From Aphanocapsa sp. GSE-SYN-MK-11-07L (lineage in GTDB: Bacteria > Cyanobacteriota > Cyanobacteriia > Thermosynechococcales > Thermosynechococcaceae): 64,000 bases of DNA. Position 1 is the first letter of the stretch, and every line of letters begins with the position of its first letter. The position numbers were made by a program, and so were the translations under genes. The stretch is taken from NCBI GenBank assembly GCA_019359715.1, contig JAHHGS010000082.1:19277-83276 (forward strand), written 5' to 3'. The notes under the pieces are model-generated. The model made no database searches, had not been told where the DNA came from, and was given only the letters and a program-made list of their open reading frames with translations. Shown here piece by piece: positions 16,423 to 24,376 of the stretch.

Positions 16423-17256
16423 TTAACTGCCAGTAATCACCATTTCGCCTACAGGCATTGGCAGTGCCTGGTCTGGTTCAATCGTGACCACAACTTCTGT
16501 AGTCCCCCCCCATTGATTCAGCGGTAGCTCCAAAAACACTTCACCCCGGTCGTTCGGTTTAAAATCGCCACAGGTCGTTTTCCGCCCATCTACCAATGCC
16601 CATAGGCGATAAACTTTGCCCTTGGGTAATGGAGTAACATCGCGCAAGACCAACAGGGCAGAACCCTTGGTGGGAACTATAATCAGGCTGCCAGAAGACT
16701 GTAGCTTTGGGCTTGTGCCAGTCAAGGTCAAAAAGCGATTCTTCGGCTGACGCAGCAGGTTGACGGCTTGCCGATAGCGGGATAGCTCTTTGCGGGTTGT
16801 TGCCAACTCAGTTTGACGCATCCGGTCTAGGGTTGCCTGAACCGTTGCCACCTGTTGATCCAGACGATGATTTTTAAGTTCGACCGCTGCTAATTTCTGT
16901 TGCAGCCGATAGGTTTCAATGCCTAAACCTGCAATTATCACAGCGGCGATTGCCCCTCCCCATTTCCATGAAAACCTGATCCGACTGCTTGGTCTGGTGG
17001 GAGAATGGGTTGCAGGAGAGGCTTCTGCTTGGGCCGCTTGCAGAATCTGCGTTTCTAGCTGCTGAGAGGGTGAAGAGGCAGGCAACGACAGCGGTAGGAT
17101 GGCCAAAGTTGATTGCAGCCGCCGCAGTTCCGTTAACAAATCTGGGTTGTGATCCAGAAACTGCTTCACCTGAGCAGTTTCTTCAGGAGTCAGGTCGCCT
17201 AGAACATATCCTGCAAGCAGGTTCTCCAATGGTTCAGAAGGTTCAAGGGGTTCCAT
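16423..17256 (-). CDS. Anti-sigma factor, RskA-like
   Basis: A 277-residue single-pass membrane protein. The cytoplasmic N-terminal part (about 1-90) has LLAGYVLGDLTPEETAQVK, the typical anti-sigma-domain opening that binds the ECF sigma factor; one transmembrane helix lies at about 104-120 (GGAIAAVIIAGLGI). A coiled-coil-like stretch (about 122-170) leads to an extracytoplasmic RskA (DUF1707/PF10099-type) domain ending ALPMPVGEMVITGS. RskA-type proteins hold SigK-like factors at the membrane and release them after regulated proteolysis, often in response to redox change. The start ATG 17256 sits two bases after the sigma-factor stop with GGTGGAG in front, so the pair is translationally coupled. 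It closes the ccdA-sigma-antisigma run. Confidence 0.88.
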   Translation of the reverse strand: MEPLEPSEPLENLLAGYVLGDLTPEETAQVKQFLDHNPDLLTELRRLQSTLAILPLSLPASSPSQQLETQILQAAQAEASPATHSPTRPSSRIRFSWKWGGAIAAVIIAGLGIETYRLQQKLAAVELKNHRLDQQVATVQATLDRMRQTELATTRKELSRYRQAVNLLRQPKNRFLTLTGTSPKLQSSGSLIIVPTKGSALLVLRDVTPLPKGKVYRLWALVDGRKTTCGDFKPNDRGEVFLELPLNQWGGTTEVVVTIEPDQALPMPVGEMVITGS

Positions 17257-17258
17257 CG

Positions 17259-17816
17259 TTACTCCACCCAATCCGTTAAAAGTTGTCTTAGTTTTAAGAG
17301 TCCCTGGCGCGATCTCGTCTTCACGGTTCCGAGAGGAATGTTTAACTGCTGGGTAATCTCGGATTGACTCAGCCCATCGTAGTAAGCCATCTCTAACACT
17401 TGCCGCTGGCTATCTGGTAAAACTTGTAACGCCTCTAAGACACGATGGGAAAGTTCTGATAAAGAGGCATTTTCCATCGGTACATTCGGCGCATGGGAGG
17501 GTCGATTATGCTGCCAGCGCTGTAAGAGTTTTTGCTGCGATCGGACTTGGTTTAATCGATTGATTGCCCGCGATCGCGTCATCGTTAGCAGAAATACCAG
17601 CACAGAACCGCGGGCAGAATCGTAGGTTTCTGTGCGCCAGAAGGTGAGGAATACTTCCTGGGTCAGGTCTTCGGCTTCATGAACGTTGCTTAAAATTCGC
17701 AGTGCCAGACGGTAAATCGCTTCGCCGTAACGGTTATAGAGAACTTTCAGGGCAGCCAGATCCCCCGATCTCATTGCCCGAATTACCGCCGCATCCTCAT
17801 GGTCTGCTAGTGCCAT
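17259..17816 (-). CDS. ECF RNA polymerase sigma factor (SigK/RskA-associated type)
   Basis: A group 4 (ECF) sigma-70 factor of 185 residues. Region 2 reads LYNRYGEAIYRLALRILSN then EAEDLTQEVFLTFWR (core binding and -10 recognition), and region 4 reads LPDSQRQVLEMAYYDGLS followed by the helix-turn-helix SEITQQLNIPLGTVKTRSRQGLLKLR. The pairing with an RskA-like anti-sigma factor immediately downstream is diagnostic of the SigK-like group. I place the start at ATG 17816, one base after the stop of the DsbD-like gene; a longer in-frame start at 17849 would run back into that gene. A shared motif upstream of the thioredoxin and spondin genes is a candidate target promoter. Confidence 0.9.
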   Translation of the reverse strand: MALADHEDAAVIRAMRSGDLAALKVLYNRYGEAIYRLALRILSNVHEAEDLTQEVFLTFWRTETYDSARGSVLVFLLTMTRSRAINRLNQVRSQQKLLQRWQHNRPSHAPNVPMENASLSELSHRVLEALQVLPDSQRQVLEMAYYDGLSQSEITQQLNIPLGTVKTRSRQGLLKLRQLLTDWVE

Positions 17817-17817
17817 G

Positions 17818-18657
17818 TTAGAAGAACCAGCGAATTCCACTAACCGCATAGTATGCTCCTGCCAAAATCAAGACGACACTCCCCACTCGCATTACCCAGG
17901 CAGAGTGCTGGAGCAATACCTGGCTTTGCTTCAGCAGTCCAGTAAACAAGCTAGCGAAGAAGATAATTGCGGTGTACCCCAGCGCATAACTCACCATTGT
18001 CAGCACACCAAGAATCTGTGAACCACTTGCAGCAGCAGCAGCCAGAACCGCAAACAATACTGAACTGGCACACGGTGAACTAACCAGGGCAAAAGTTACA
18101 CCCACCCCATAGGAACCTGGAATGGGCAAAGAGAGCTGAGTTTGGGGCAACGGTAAATGAATGATCCCAGCAAAGCTCAATCCCATCAGCAGGATGACAA
18201 CACCGATGCTCAGATGCACCACTCCTTTGAAGTCCACAATCACGGCTGTTGCAAAGGCAGAAAGCAGTCCAAATAGGCTCAAAATCGTCACCGTTCCTAA
18301 AACAAACCAACCCGCTTTCACGAATGCATCCCATCGAGAAGTGACTTTGAGCGTACCGATGTAGCTCAGGTTTACGGGCAGCAGGGCTAGGATGCAGGGA
18401 GAAAAGCTGGCAAGTAATCCGCCCAGAAATGCCAGCGTTAATAGCATTAGGGGATGGCTAGTGTCCTGCCGCTCAAACCACTGCTGATAGCTGTTCTCAA
18501 TCACGGAGATCAAATAGTCGATGCCAGTAGAAAGTGCTGTGAACCGATCGCCCACTAAGACAAGCAATCCGGCGCCAACAAACAGAACTATCAGCAGTCG
18601 CCACTTGCGTAATCGACGGTAAGTAGACGCTGGCAACTCAGAATCTTTTTGAATCAT
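17818..18657 (-). CDS. DsbD/CcdA-like transmembrane electron carrier
   Basis: A 279-residue polytopic membrane protein. After an N-terminal anchor (about 20-45) it has the DsbD/CcdA core: the first conserved cysteine in LLASFSPCILALLPVN and the second in LVSSPCASSVLFAVLAAAAASG, about 110 residues apart, with six further hydrophobic helices. These paired cysteines carry electrons from cytoplasmic thioredoxin across the membrane to extracytoplasmic thiol proteins. Its neighbour upstream on the same transcript is an anchored thioredoxin with WCPGC, an obvious acceptor. One base separates its stop from the ECF sigma start. The likely job is delivering reducing power to the lumen or periplasm under sigma-factor control. 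Confidence 0.85.
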   Translation of the reverse strand: MIQKDSELPASTYRRLRKWRLLIVLFVGAGLLVLVGDRFTALSTGIDYLISVIENSYQQWFERQDTSHPLMLLTLAFLGGLLASFSPCILALLPVNLSYIGTLKVTSRWDAFVKAGWFVLGTVTILSLFGLLSAFATAVIVDFKGVVHLSIGVVILLMGLSFAGIIHLPLPQTQLSLPIPGSYGVGVTFALVSSPCASSVLFAVLAAAAASGSQILGVLTMVSYALGYTAIIFFASLFTGLLKQSQVLLQHSAWVMRVGSVVLILAGAYYAVSGIRWFF

Positions 18658-18705
18658 GGTTAGGGTGTTGCAGAAATTTCAATCAGTCATCTGGCGGAAG
18701 CTGGC

Positions 18706-18734
18706 TTGGATTTTGGCTTGAATCTAAAATCCAA
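18706..18734 (-). terminator. Hairpin between thioredoxin and DsbD-like genes
   Basis: TTGGATTTT (18706-18714) pairs with AAAATCCAA (18726-18734) with an 11-nt loop. It lies in the 88-base gap after the thioredoxin stop and may attenuate or process the transcript rather than fully end it, since the next genes appear to belong to the same operon. Confidence 0.5.
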
Positions 18735-18745
18735 AATGCTTGAAT

Positions 18746-19234
18746 CTACTTCTGAATTTGGGCGATCGCTCGATTGAGCACGGCGACATAATCCTCCTGG
18801 TTGGGATTGTTGCGGAATTGCTTTAACACTTTGCCAGTCGCGGGGTCAATAATTGCAACCATCGATGTTTGAGTTTTATTAGCCATCAAGAAGTCGCTGA
18901 GTCCCAGTTGTTTAGCTTTTGCTTCAGCCATTTGGGTGGTCTCGCGATCGCTGACATCAAATACGACAAAATTCGCTTTACCTTGGTACTGCTGCTTCAG
19001 GTTAGAAAGGGTGGGCGCAATATTTTTGCAACCCGGACACCAACTCGCATAAATATCCACCACGACTGGCTTTCCTTGCAGTTTTTGAGCTAGCGGCTTC
19101 GCCATTGCTCCAGCAATTCGGACAGGTTGAGCAGCACTTAATTCTGGCTTGACGTTTACCAACGTGGCCAACCCGATTGCAGCACCTAAGCTAGCCGCGC
19201 CTAGGAGCAAAAACGTTTTAAACAGACGATTCAT
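18746..19234 (-). CDS. Membrane-anchored thioredoxin-family protein (WCPGC)
   Basis: A 162-residue protein with an N-terminal signal anchor or lipoprotein-like hydrophobic segment (FKTFLLLGAASLGAAIGLATLV, written in part: residues about 5-27) followed by a TlpA/thioredoxin domain. The active site is YASWCPGCKNIAP (about 63-75), with Pro-Gly between the cysteines as in TlpA-like and HCF164-like proteins; the usual cis-Pro region is replaced by a KTQTSMVAIIDP stretch. It should face the lumen or periplasm and exchange electrons with the DsbD-like protein encoded next. Start ATG 19234. A putative ECF promoter lies at 19275-19305. Confidence 0.85.
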   Translation of the reverse strand: MNRLFKTFLLLGAASLGAAIGLATLVNVKPELSAAQPVRIAGAMAKPLAQKLQGKPVVVDIYASWCPGCKNIAPTLSNLKQQYQGKANFVVFDVSDRETTQMAEAKAKQLGLSDFLMANKTQTSMVAIIDPATGKVLKQFRNNPNQEDYVAVLNRAIAQIQK

Positions 19235-19274
19235 GAGTTCACCTCATCACTTAGGGTTTGAATTAGCGTTCAAT

Positions 19275-19305
19275 TGATATACAGAGCCAGAACCAAAATG
19301 GATTT
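19275..19305 (-). promoter_or_regulatory. Putative ECF sigma promoter of the thioredoxin operon
   Basis: On the minus strand AAATCC (19305-19300), a 16-base spacer and TGTATATCA (19283-19275) match the element at 20648-20678 upstream of the spondin gene in both boxes and in spacing. The -35-like box overlaps the stem of the spondin terminator (19300-19348). Proposed to be the target of the ECF factor encoded in this cluster; inference. Confidence 0.55.
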
Positions 19306-19348
19306 TAGGCATCTTGCTGATAAGCCACCCGCAAGATGCCTAAAATCC
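19300..19348 (-). terminator. Large hairpin after the spondin/RTX gene
   Basis: GGATTTTAGGCATCTTGC (19300-19317) and GCAAGATGCCTAAAATCC (19331-19348) form a perfect 18-bp stem with a 13-nt loop, 39 bases beyond the spondin stop on the minus strand. It has no long T-run. It also overlaps the proposed promoter of the thioredoxin gene, so read-through and initiation could interfere. Confidence 0.75.
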
Positions 19349-19386
19349 TTGCTTAAATACCACTACCCATGCGATCTTTGACCGGA

Positions 19387-20523
19387 TTAGGCGAAGATAG
19401 ACTCCGTAATGCTGGCAGTGTTGACATTGTTCAAAATTGCCAGTTCATCAACGCCAGCACTAATGACTGCGCTCCGCCCAAATCTGGTAATGGTTAAGTC
19501 ATCAAAGCTCAATCCACCCGACAGACTCAAGCGATCGCCGCTGCCGAGACTAAAGTCCGTAACAGTTTCAAAACCTGCACCTGCACCCAGAACATACAAA
19601 TCGCTGCCCGCACCACCCGTGAGCCGATTGAATCCGGTGCCGCCGATCAGTCGATCGTCGCCAGTCCCACCCAGTAAGCGATCGTGGCCCTCATTACCGT
19701 AGAGATAATCGTTGCCGATGCCGCCTGTCAGCAGGTCATCCCCTAGACCACCCACTAATTTATCGTTGCCTAGCTTGCCATATAGGCGATCGTTGCCGCC
19801 ATTGCCGTTGATCAAATCGTCTCGATCAGTCCCAGTTAGGCGATCTCTACCATTGTCTCCATTAATGGTGTTGAAGATGCGGAAGCGGGCAACTTGGTAG
19901 TTGGGCGCAGTAAAGTCAGCCTTCGCAAATTCAGGAGTGCTGAGAATGGGGCCACCTGGAATAAACCCGGTTGCCAATTGCACAACTCCATTTTCGGTTA
20001 CGCCTGTATTCGGAGTTTGCTGCCCAAAGAAAGCAGTATTTGCTGGCACCTCGTCATTGACTTCGCTGCCAGCATCTAAGATCTGGTTGCCCAGAATTGT
20101 GAAATCAGCGCCGATGAAGTTGCCTTGGTGATCAAAGATTTGGTGGGCCCGCTCGTTGCCATTAGAAATAAAGAAATCATTGCTGGGAATGATCATGGAA
20201 GCGTAGCTGAAGTAACGACTGTTTGGATCGCTGCCGTCTACGGTGACGGTAACGGTTCCTGTTTCACCGGCATCAAGGGGGCCTGGAGCACCTGCCAATC
20301 CAGACACTGCCCCTTGGACTGTGCCAAATCCCGCCAAATTAAACTCACGGTTGATGGTGTCAACAGTGCCATCTTCTGCCAGTCGCTCTAAACCGGGAGA
20401 AACAGGGCGACCGCGATCGTAGGTATCAAACGTGCCATTGTGAATCCCAAACCATACTGGCGTTAGCAATGTACCGTTTGTAGGTGCCAGATTTTCGATT
20501 TCAATCGTCAGTTGAGTTTGCAT
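19387..20523 (-). CDS. Spondin_N domain protein with C-terminal RTX calcium-binding repeats
   Basis: A 378-residue protein. Residues about 1-185 match the spondin_N domain pattern (IEIENLAPTNGTLLTPVWFG, RYFSYASMIIPSNDFFI, AHQIFDHQGNF). Residues about 220-315 are nonapeptide RTX repeats of the GGxGxDxLx kind (for example GGLGDDLLTGGIGNDYLYG) that bind calcium and form a beta-roll, followed by a C-terminal region ending TASITESIFA, typical of type I secretion substrates. There is no N-terminal signal peptide from ATG 20523, consistent with type I secretion. An upstream ATG at 20634 would place a 16-bp hairpin inside the coding region; I reject it because the domain begins at 20523. The protein is probably an exported surface protein under the neighbouring ECF system. 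Confidence 0.87.
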   Translation of the reverse strand: MQTQLTIEIENLAPTNGTLLTPVWFGIHNGTFDTYDRGRPVSPGLERLAEDGTVDTINREFNLAGFGTVQGAVSGLAGAPGPLDAGETGTVTVTVDGSDPNSRYFSYASMIIPSNDFFISNGNERAHQIFDHQGNFIGADFTILGNQILDAGSEVNDEVPANTAFFGQQTPNTGVTENGVVQLATGFIPGGPILSTPEFAKADFTAPNYQVARFRIFNTINGDNGRDRLTGTDRDDLINGNGGNDRLYGKLGNDKLVGGLGDDLLTGGIGNDYLYGNEGHDRLLGGTGDDRLIGGTGFNRLTGGAGSDLYVLGAGAGFETVTDFSLGSGDRLSLSGGLSFDDLTITRFGRSAVISAGVDELAILNNVNTASITESIFA

Positions 20524-20588
20524 GATTGTGCCTTGTTGATGATTAGTTTGAACAGATGAAGCACTAATCCTGAAAGCAGGCACGCCCT

Positions 20589-20627
20589 GCGACTCTACAG
20601 TTGGAGGGCGACCAACTGTAGAGTCGC
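20589..20627. repeat. Perfect 16-bp inverted repeat in the spondin 5' leader
   Basis: GCGACTCTACAGTTGG (20589-20604) and CCAACTGTAGAGTCGC (20612-20627) are exact reverse complements with a 7-nt loop. The element lies between the proposed promoter (20648-20678) and the start codon (20523), so it would fold in the mRNA leader, or act as an operator in DNA. Confidence 0.7.
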
Positions 20628-20647
20628 TACCCATTTAAGGATTCACC

Positions 20648-20678
20648 TGATATACAACCCTGAAACTAAATTGGATTT
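20648..20678 (-). promoter_or_regulatory. Putative ECF sigma promoter of the spondin/RTX gene
   Basis: Minus strand: AAATCC (20678-20673), 16-base spacer, TGTATATCA (20656-20648). Identical boxes and spacing occur at 19275-19305 before the thioredoxin gene. It lies about 125 bases before the spondin start. Confidence 0.55.
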
Positions 20679-20877
20679 ATCGAACCTGACCAAAGCAGCG
20701 ATCGCAAAAGCTCATAATTCAGCGCAACAAAATTTTCTCGACCAGAGCTATTCTCCGCAAGGGCATAGCAGAGGGGATTGAGATGTTTTACAATCAACAG
20801 CGAATCCAATCGACCAAAGCAGCCTGGATAAAGTTCAGATCGCTCTTACGACTTGCCCACCGCCACCCTGAGAATTT

Positions 20878-21144
20878 ATGCCTTGGTTTGTCAAAATTGA
20901 GCGTGGGATTGTCGATAAGCCCACCTTTGATCAGTTTGTACCGGCTCATCGTGCCTACGTCCAGTCGCTGATTCAGCAGGGACGGGGAGCTAAAACTGGC
21001 TACTGGGGGGACTTTGGCGGTGGAATGCTGCTATTTGAGGCAGAGTCGCTGGCAGATGCCAAGGCGATCGTGGCTGCCGATCCGCTGGTCAAGGGTGGCT
21101 GCGTTAATTACGAACTACACGAGTGGAAAATTGTGGTCGAATGA
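20878..21144 (+). CDS. YciI family protein
   Basis: An 88-residue protein of the YciI/YCII-related family (dimeric alpha/beta barrel fold). Sequence begins MPWFVKIERGIVDKPTF, contains the family's conserved His in PAHRAYVQSLIQQGR and ends with the typical block AIVAADPLVKGGCVNYELHEW. Members have been linked to dehalogenase-like or antibiotic-type chemistry, but most, including cyanobacterial ones, have no assigned substrate. The start is ATG 20878, which fits the family's length (about 90 residues). The gene stands between the spondin gene (diverging) and glpX (same strand, 121 bases on). Confidence 0.85.
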   Translation: MPWFVKIERGIVDKPTFDQFVPAHRAYVQSLIQQGRGAKTGYWGDFGGGMLLFEAESLADAKAIVAADPLVKGGCVNYELHEWKIVVE

Positions 21145-21265
21145 AGGCTGCAAAACTTAACATACGAGTCCAGATGAATCCTCGGTAAGCGGGCCAACCC
21201 GTTCTGATAGACTGATCTATTGACGACAAAATTAATAGATATTTGGTTCTTGGAGGACGCAGCGC

Positions 21266-22306
21266 GTGGATAATGTCATCGGACTGGAGATTATTGAGGT
21301 GGTCGAGCAAGCCGCGATCGCCTCAGCTCGCTGGATGGGCAAAGGTGACAAAAACACCGCCGACGAAGTGGCCGTGGAAGCGATGCGAGAGCGGATGAAC
21401 AAGATCCACATGCGGGGTCGGATTGTGATTGGGGAAGGCGAACGGGACGATGCCCCGATGCTCTACATTGGCGAAGAAGTGGGCATCTGCACCCAAGAAA
21501 ATGCCGCCCAGTTTTGTAACCCCGATGAGCTGATGGAAATTGACATTGCCGTCGATCCCTGCGAAGGCACTAACTTGGTGGCTTATGGCCAAAACGGCTC
21601 GATGGCGGTGTTAGCGATTTCTGAAAAAGGCGGGCTGTTTGCTGCCCCCGACTTCTACATGAAAAAACTGGCCGCGCCACCAGCCGCCAAGGGCAAAGTT
21701 GATATCAATAAATCGGCCACCGAAAACCTAAAAATCTTGGCAGAGTGCCTTGATCGGGCGATTGATGAGCTGGTAGTGGTGGTGATGAAGCGCGATCGCC
21801 ACAATGATTTAATCAAGGAAATCCGCGAAGCCGGGGCCAGAGTTCAATTAATTAGCGATGGTGATGTCTCAGCGGCGCTTTGCTGCGCTTTTGCTGGCAC
21901 CAACATTCACGCCCTGATGGGCATTGGCGCTGCCCCGGAGGGCGTGATTTCGGCGGCTGCGATGCGGGCTTTAGGCGGTCATTTCCAGGGACAATTAATC
22001 TATGACCCGGAAGTAGTAAAAACTGGACTAATTGGCGAAAGCAAAGCCAGTAATTTAGAGCGTCTGGCCTCAATGGACATTACCGACCCGGACAAAATTT
22101 ATGATGCCTACGAATTAGCCTCTGGCAATACCGTCTTGTTTGCTGCCTGCGGGATTACCCCCGGTACGCTAATGCAAGGGGTACGCTTCTTTGGTGGCGG
22201 CTGCCGGACTGAATCACTGGTCATTTCTACTCAGTCGAAAACGGCTCGGTTTGTGGACACGGTTCATATGTGGGATAAAACCCCGAAATCGATCCAGTTG
22301 CACTAA
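21266..22306 (+). CDS. glpX: Class II fructose-1,6-bisphosphatase / sedoheptulose-1,7-bisphosphatase
   Basis: The cyanobacterial bifunctional FBPase/SBPase removes the C1 phosphate of fructose-1,6- and sedoheptulose-1,7-bisphosphate in the Calvin cycle. The 346-residue protein matches the GlpX family along its length: [19 protein letters not shown], metal-binding [35 protein letters not shown] and [15 protein letters not shown]. It begins at a GTG (21266) with GGAGGA ten bases upstream; [17 protein letters not shown] is the normal family start. In some cyanobacteria this enzyme is redox- and AMP-controlled. hemA follows 98 bases downstream on the same strand, separated by a structured leader. 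Confidence 0.96.
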   Translation: MDNVIGLEIIEVVEQAAIASARWMGKGDKNTADEVAVEAMRERMNKIHMRGRIVIGEGERDDAPMLYIGEEVGICTQENAAQFCNPDELMEIDIAVDPCEGTNLVAYGQNGSMAVLAISEKGGLFAAPDFYMKKLAAPPAAKGKVDINKSATENLKILAECLDRAIDELVVVVMKRDRHNDLIKEIREAGARVQLISDGDVSAALCCAFAGTNIHALMGIGAAPEGVISAAAMRALGGHFQGQLIYDPEVVKTGLIGESKASNLERLASMDITDPDKIYDAYELASGNTVLFAACGITPGTLMQGVRFFGGGCRTESLVISTQSKTARFVDTVHMWDKTPKSIQLH

Positions 22307-22326
22307 GCCCAGTCTTGAGTAAACAT

Positions 22327-22391
22327 CCTCCCAGGTCTGAGGCGGAAAGCTTTTTAAGACCAAAGTCTTTTAAGATCTAAGGCCTGGGAGG
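22327..22391 (+). promoter_or_regulatory. Structured leader hairpin upstream of hemA
   Basis: CCTCCCAGG (22327-22335) pairs with CCTGGGAGG (22383-22391), enclosing a smaller hairpin built from TTTTTAAGAC and GTCTTTTAAG. The outer stem ends 13 bases before the hemA ATG. It could be the glpX terminator or a regulatory leader of hemA. Confidence 0.5.
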
Positions 22392-22404
22392 CAACGGAGA
22401 ACAA

Positions 22405-23703
22405 ATGAACATTGCTGTTGTTGGACTAAGCCATAAAACTGCCCCGGTTGAGGTGCGCGAAAAGCTAAGTGTGCCAGAAGATGCCTTAGAAACGGCGATC
22501 GCTCAGCTTTGCAGCTATCCCCACATCCAGGAAGCGACAATTCTGAGTACCTGTAACCGGCTCGAAATATACATTGTCACCAGCGAAACCGACAACGGCA
22601 TTCGGGAAGTGACGCAGTTTTTAGCAGAGTGGAGCAAACTGGCGCTGACCCAATTGCGCCAGCACCTATTTATTCTCTTGCACCAAGATGCCGTCATGCA
22701 CCTGATGCGGGTAGCGGCCGGGTTAGACAGCTTGGTGCTGGGCGAAGGGCAAATTCTGGCTCAGGTCAAACACACCCACAAAATTGGGCAGCAGTACAGC
22801 GGCATTGGTACGATTCTGAATCGGCTGTTTAAGCAGGCAATTACTGCCGGTAAGCGGGTTCGCACCGAAACCAGCATTGGCACCGGCGCAGTCTCGATTA
22901 GCTCGGCAGCGGTGGAATTAGCCCACCTGAAGACCGAAAATCTGGCTGCCTGTCGAGTCGCCATTTTGGGCGCGGGCAAAATGTCTCGGCTGGTGGTGCA
23001 GCACTTGCTATCTAAGGGCGCAAGCCAAATTACCATTCTCAACCGCTCAATGGAACGGGCCCAAGAGCTAGCCAGCCAGTTTGCTGGGGCCGAGCTTTGC
23101 CTGCATCCGCTCTCAGAGATGTTTTCGGTGATTGCGACCGCAGATTTAGTCTTCACCAGCACTGCTTCTGCTGAACCCCTGCTGGATCGCGATCAATTGA
23201 CCGCCACGCTGGCAGTCAGTCGCCCGCTGATGATTATTGATATTTCGGTGCCGCGGAATGTCCACGCCAATGTAGGCGAACTATCGCAGGTGCAGCTCTT
23301 CAATGTCGATGACTTGAAAGCCGTGGTTTCGCAGAACCAAGAAAGCCGCCGCCAAATGGCGATGGAGGCAGAAGCGCTCTTAGAGGAAGAATTGACTGCC
23401 TTTGATGTTTGGTGGCGATCGCTCGAAACGGTGCCGACAATTAGCAGTCTGCGCGACAAGATTGAAACCATCCGGGAGCAAGAGCTAGAAAAAGCCCTCT
23501 CACGCTTGGGCAGCGAGTTTGCCGACAAACACCAAGAAGTGATTGAAGCCCTGACGCGGGGCATCGTCAATAAAATTCTTCACGACCCAATGGTGCAACT
23601 GCGGGCCCAGCAAGACATCGAAACCCGCCGCCGCGCCATGCAGTCGTTGCAAATGCTGTTTAACCTCAACTCATCTGAAAGTATTGCCAACTCGAATGGA
23701 TAA
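22405..23703 (+). CDS. hemA: Glutamyl-tRNA reductase
   Basis: HemA reduces glutamyl-tRNA(Glu) with NADPH to glutamate-1-semialdehyde, the committed step of 5-aminolevulinate and hence chlorophyll, heme and bilin synthesis. The 432-residue protein has [16 protein letters not shown] at the N-terminus, the catalytic cysteine in [11 protein letters not shown] (about residue 50), the conserved [18 protein letters not shown] (about 112-129), an NADPH-binding domain with [15 protein letters not shown] (about 189-203) and a C-terminal helical dimerisation domain. Length and start (ATG 22405, GGAGA upstream) are standard. The protein is usually feedback-regulated by heme and FLU-like proteins. It follows glpX on the same strand but has its own structured leader. 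Confidence 0.97.
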   Translation: MNIAVVGLSHKTAPVEVREKLSVPEDALETAIAQLCSYPHIQEATILSTCNRLEIYIVTSETDNGIREVTQFLAEWSKLALTQLRQHLFILLHQDAVMHLMRVAAGLDSLVLGEGQILAQVKHTHKIGQQYSGIGTILNRLFKQAITAGKRVRTETSIGTGAVSISSAAVELAHLKTENLAACRVAILGAGKMSRLVVQHLLSKGASQITILNRSMERAQELASQFAGAELCLHPLSEMFSVIATADLVFTSTASAEPLLDRDQLTATLAVSRPLMIIDISVPRNVHANVGELSQVQLFNVDDLKAVVSQNQESRRQMAMEAEALLEEELTAFDVWWRSLETVPTISSLRDKIETIREQELEKALSRLGSEFADKHQEVIEALTRGIVNKILHDPMVQLRAQQDIETRRRAMQSLQMLFNLNSSESIANSNG

Positions 23704-23817
23704 GTCCACCCGCAGGTAAAATTTTCAGGGGCAAATTCACTGCTCTATCCAGCCTCAATGCTTTGTGGCAAAGCTTCCTCCGAAAGCCTTTTGCCCAAAC
23801 AAGTTGATCTGTAAAAA

Positions 23818-24009
23818 TTAGGCTGACTCTAGCCAATCGTAAATTTGATCGAGTTGTTCGAGGGTAATTAAGCCATACTTCCAGAGAATAATGGGTAATG
23901 GGCCAGGATCTTGCTCACAGTGGCGCAGAGCGATCGCGATCGAGGCATCCGAAACAGCCAGTTCTGCTTGGAGATAATTGAGGAGTTTGGAATGGGTAAT
24001 GGAGGTCAT
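23818..24009 (-). CDS. DUF2949 family protein
   Basis: A 63-residue acidic protein matching the cyanobacterial DUF2949 family, whose members read roughly LxxYLQxELAVSxxxIxLALRHxEQDPGPLPxILWxYGLI. The present sequence has LLNYLQAELAVSDASIAIAL, RHCEQDPGPLPIILWKYGLI and LDQIYDWLES. The fold is probably a small helical bundle; function is not known. The start is ATG 24009 with GAGAGGAAATGACC in front. It converges with hemA and is followed upstream by an unassigned 367-base gap before gap2. Confidence 0.85.
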   Translation of the reverse strand: MTSITHSKLLNYLQAELAVSDASIAIALRHCEQDPGPLPIILWKYGLITLEQLDQIYDWLESA

Positions 24010-24376
24010 TTCCTCTCAAGGTTTCCGAATCAGAGCTTTTAAAGCAAAGCAGCGGTCAGCAATGATTAAACACAGCCAGTCTTGCAAACTCATTCCGTTT
24101 TGGGCTGGAATTAGGGCTTTCAGTAACAGTGCTGTGAGAATCCCGATCGCCAAATTTGCCGTTACAGCCCATCAAACCACGATCGCCTAGACTCATAAAG
24201 TTAATTGTCCCAGTAACGCTGTTCCAGTCAAACCAGCAAACTGCTTTCGCTCTGGGTTAAATATTTCAGGTCAGCCACCGCCAAGCTTTAGCGCTCATTA
24301 ACAGTGACTGCTCCGGCCCGACTCCGGGCCGGAAATCATTACACTAACTCACCTAGCCTGTAATGACGCTGTTTGC
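24010..24376. other. Gap between DUF2949 gene and gap2
   Basis: About 367 bases with no credible gene. It contains the hairpin at 24312-24333 near the gap2 stop; the rest shows nothing I can name. Confidence 0.45.
24312..24333 (-). terminator. GC-rich hairpin after gap2
   Basis: TCCGGCCC (24312-24319) pairs perfectly with GGGCCGGA (24326-24333) around a 6-nt loop, 44 bases beyond the gap2 stop. There is no T-run, so termination is plausible but not certain. Confidence 0.5.

Noticed and set aside
23978..24190. 70-codon frame upstream of DUF2949
   Set aside because: It begins inside the DUF2949 gene on the other strand and has no protein-like composition.
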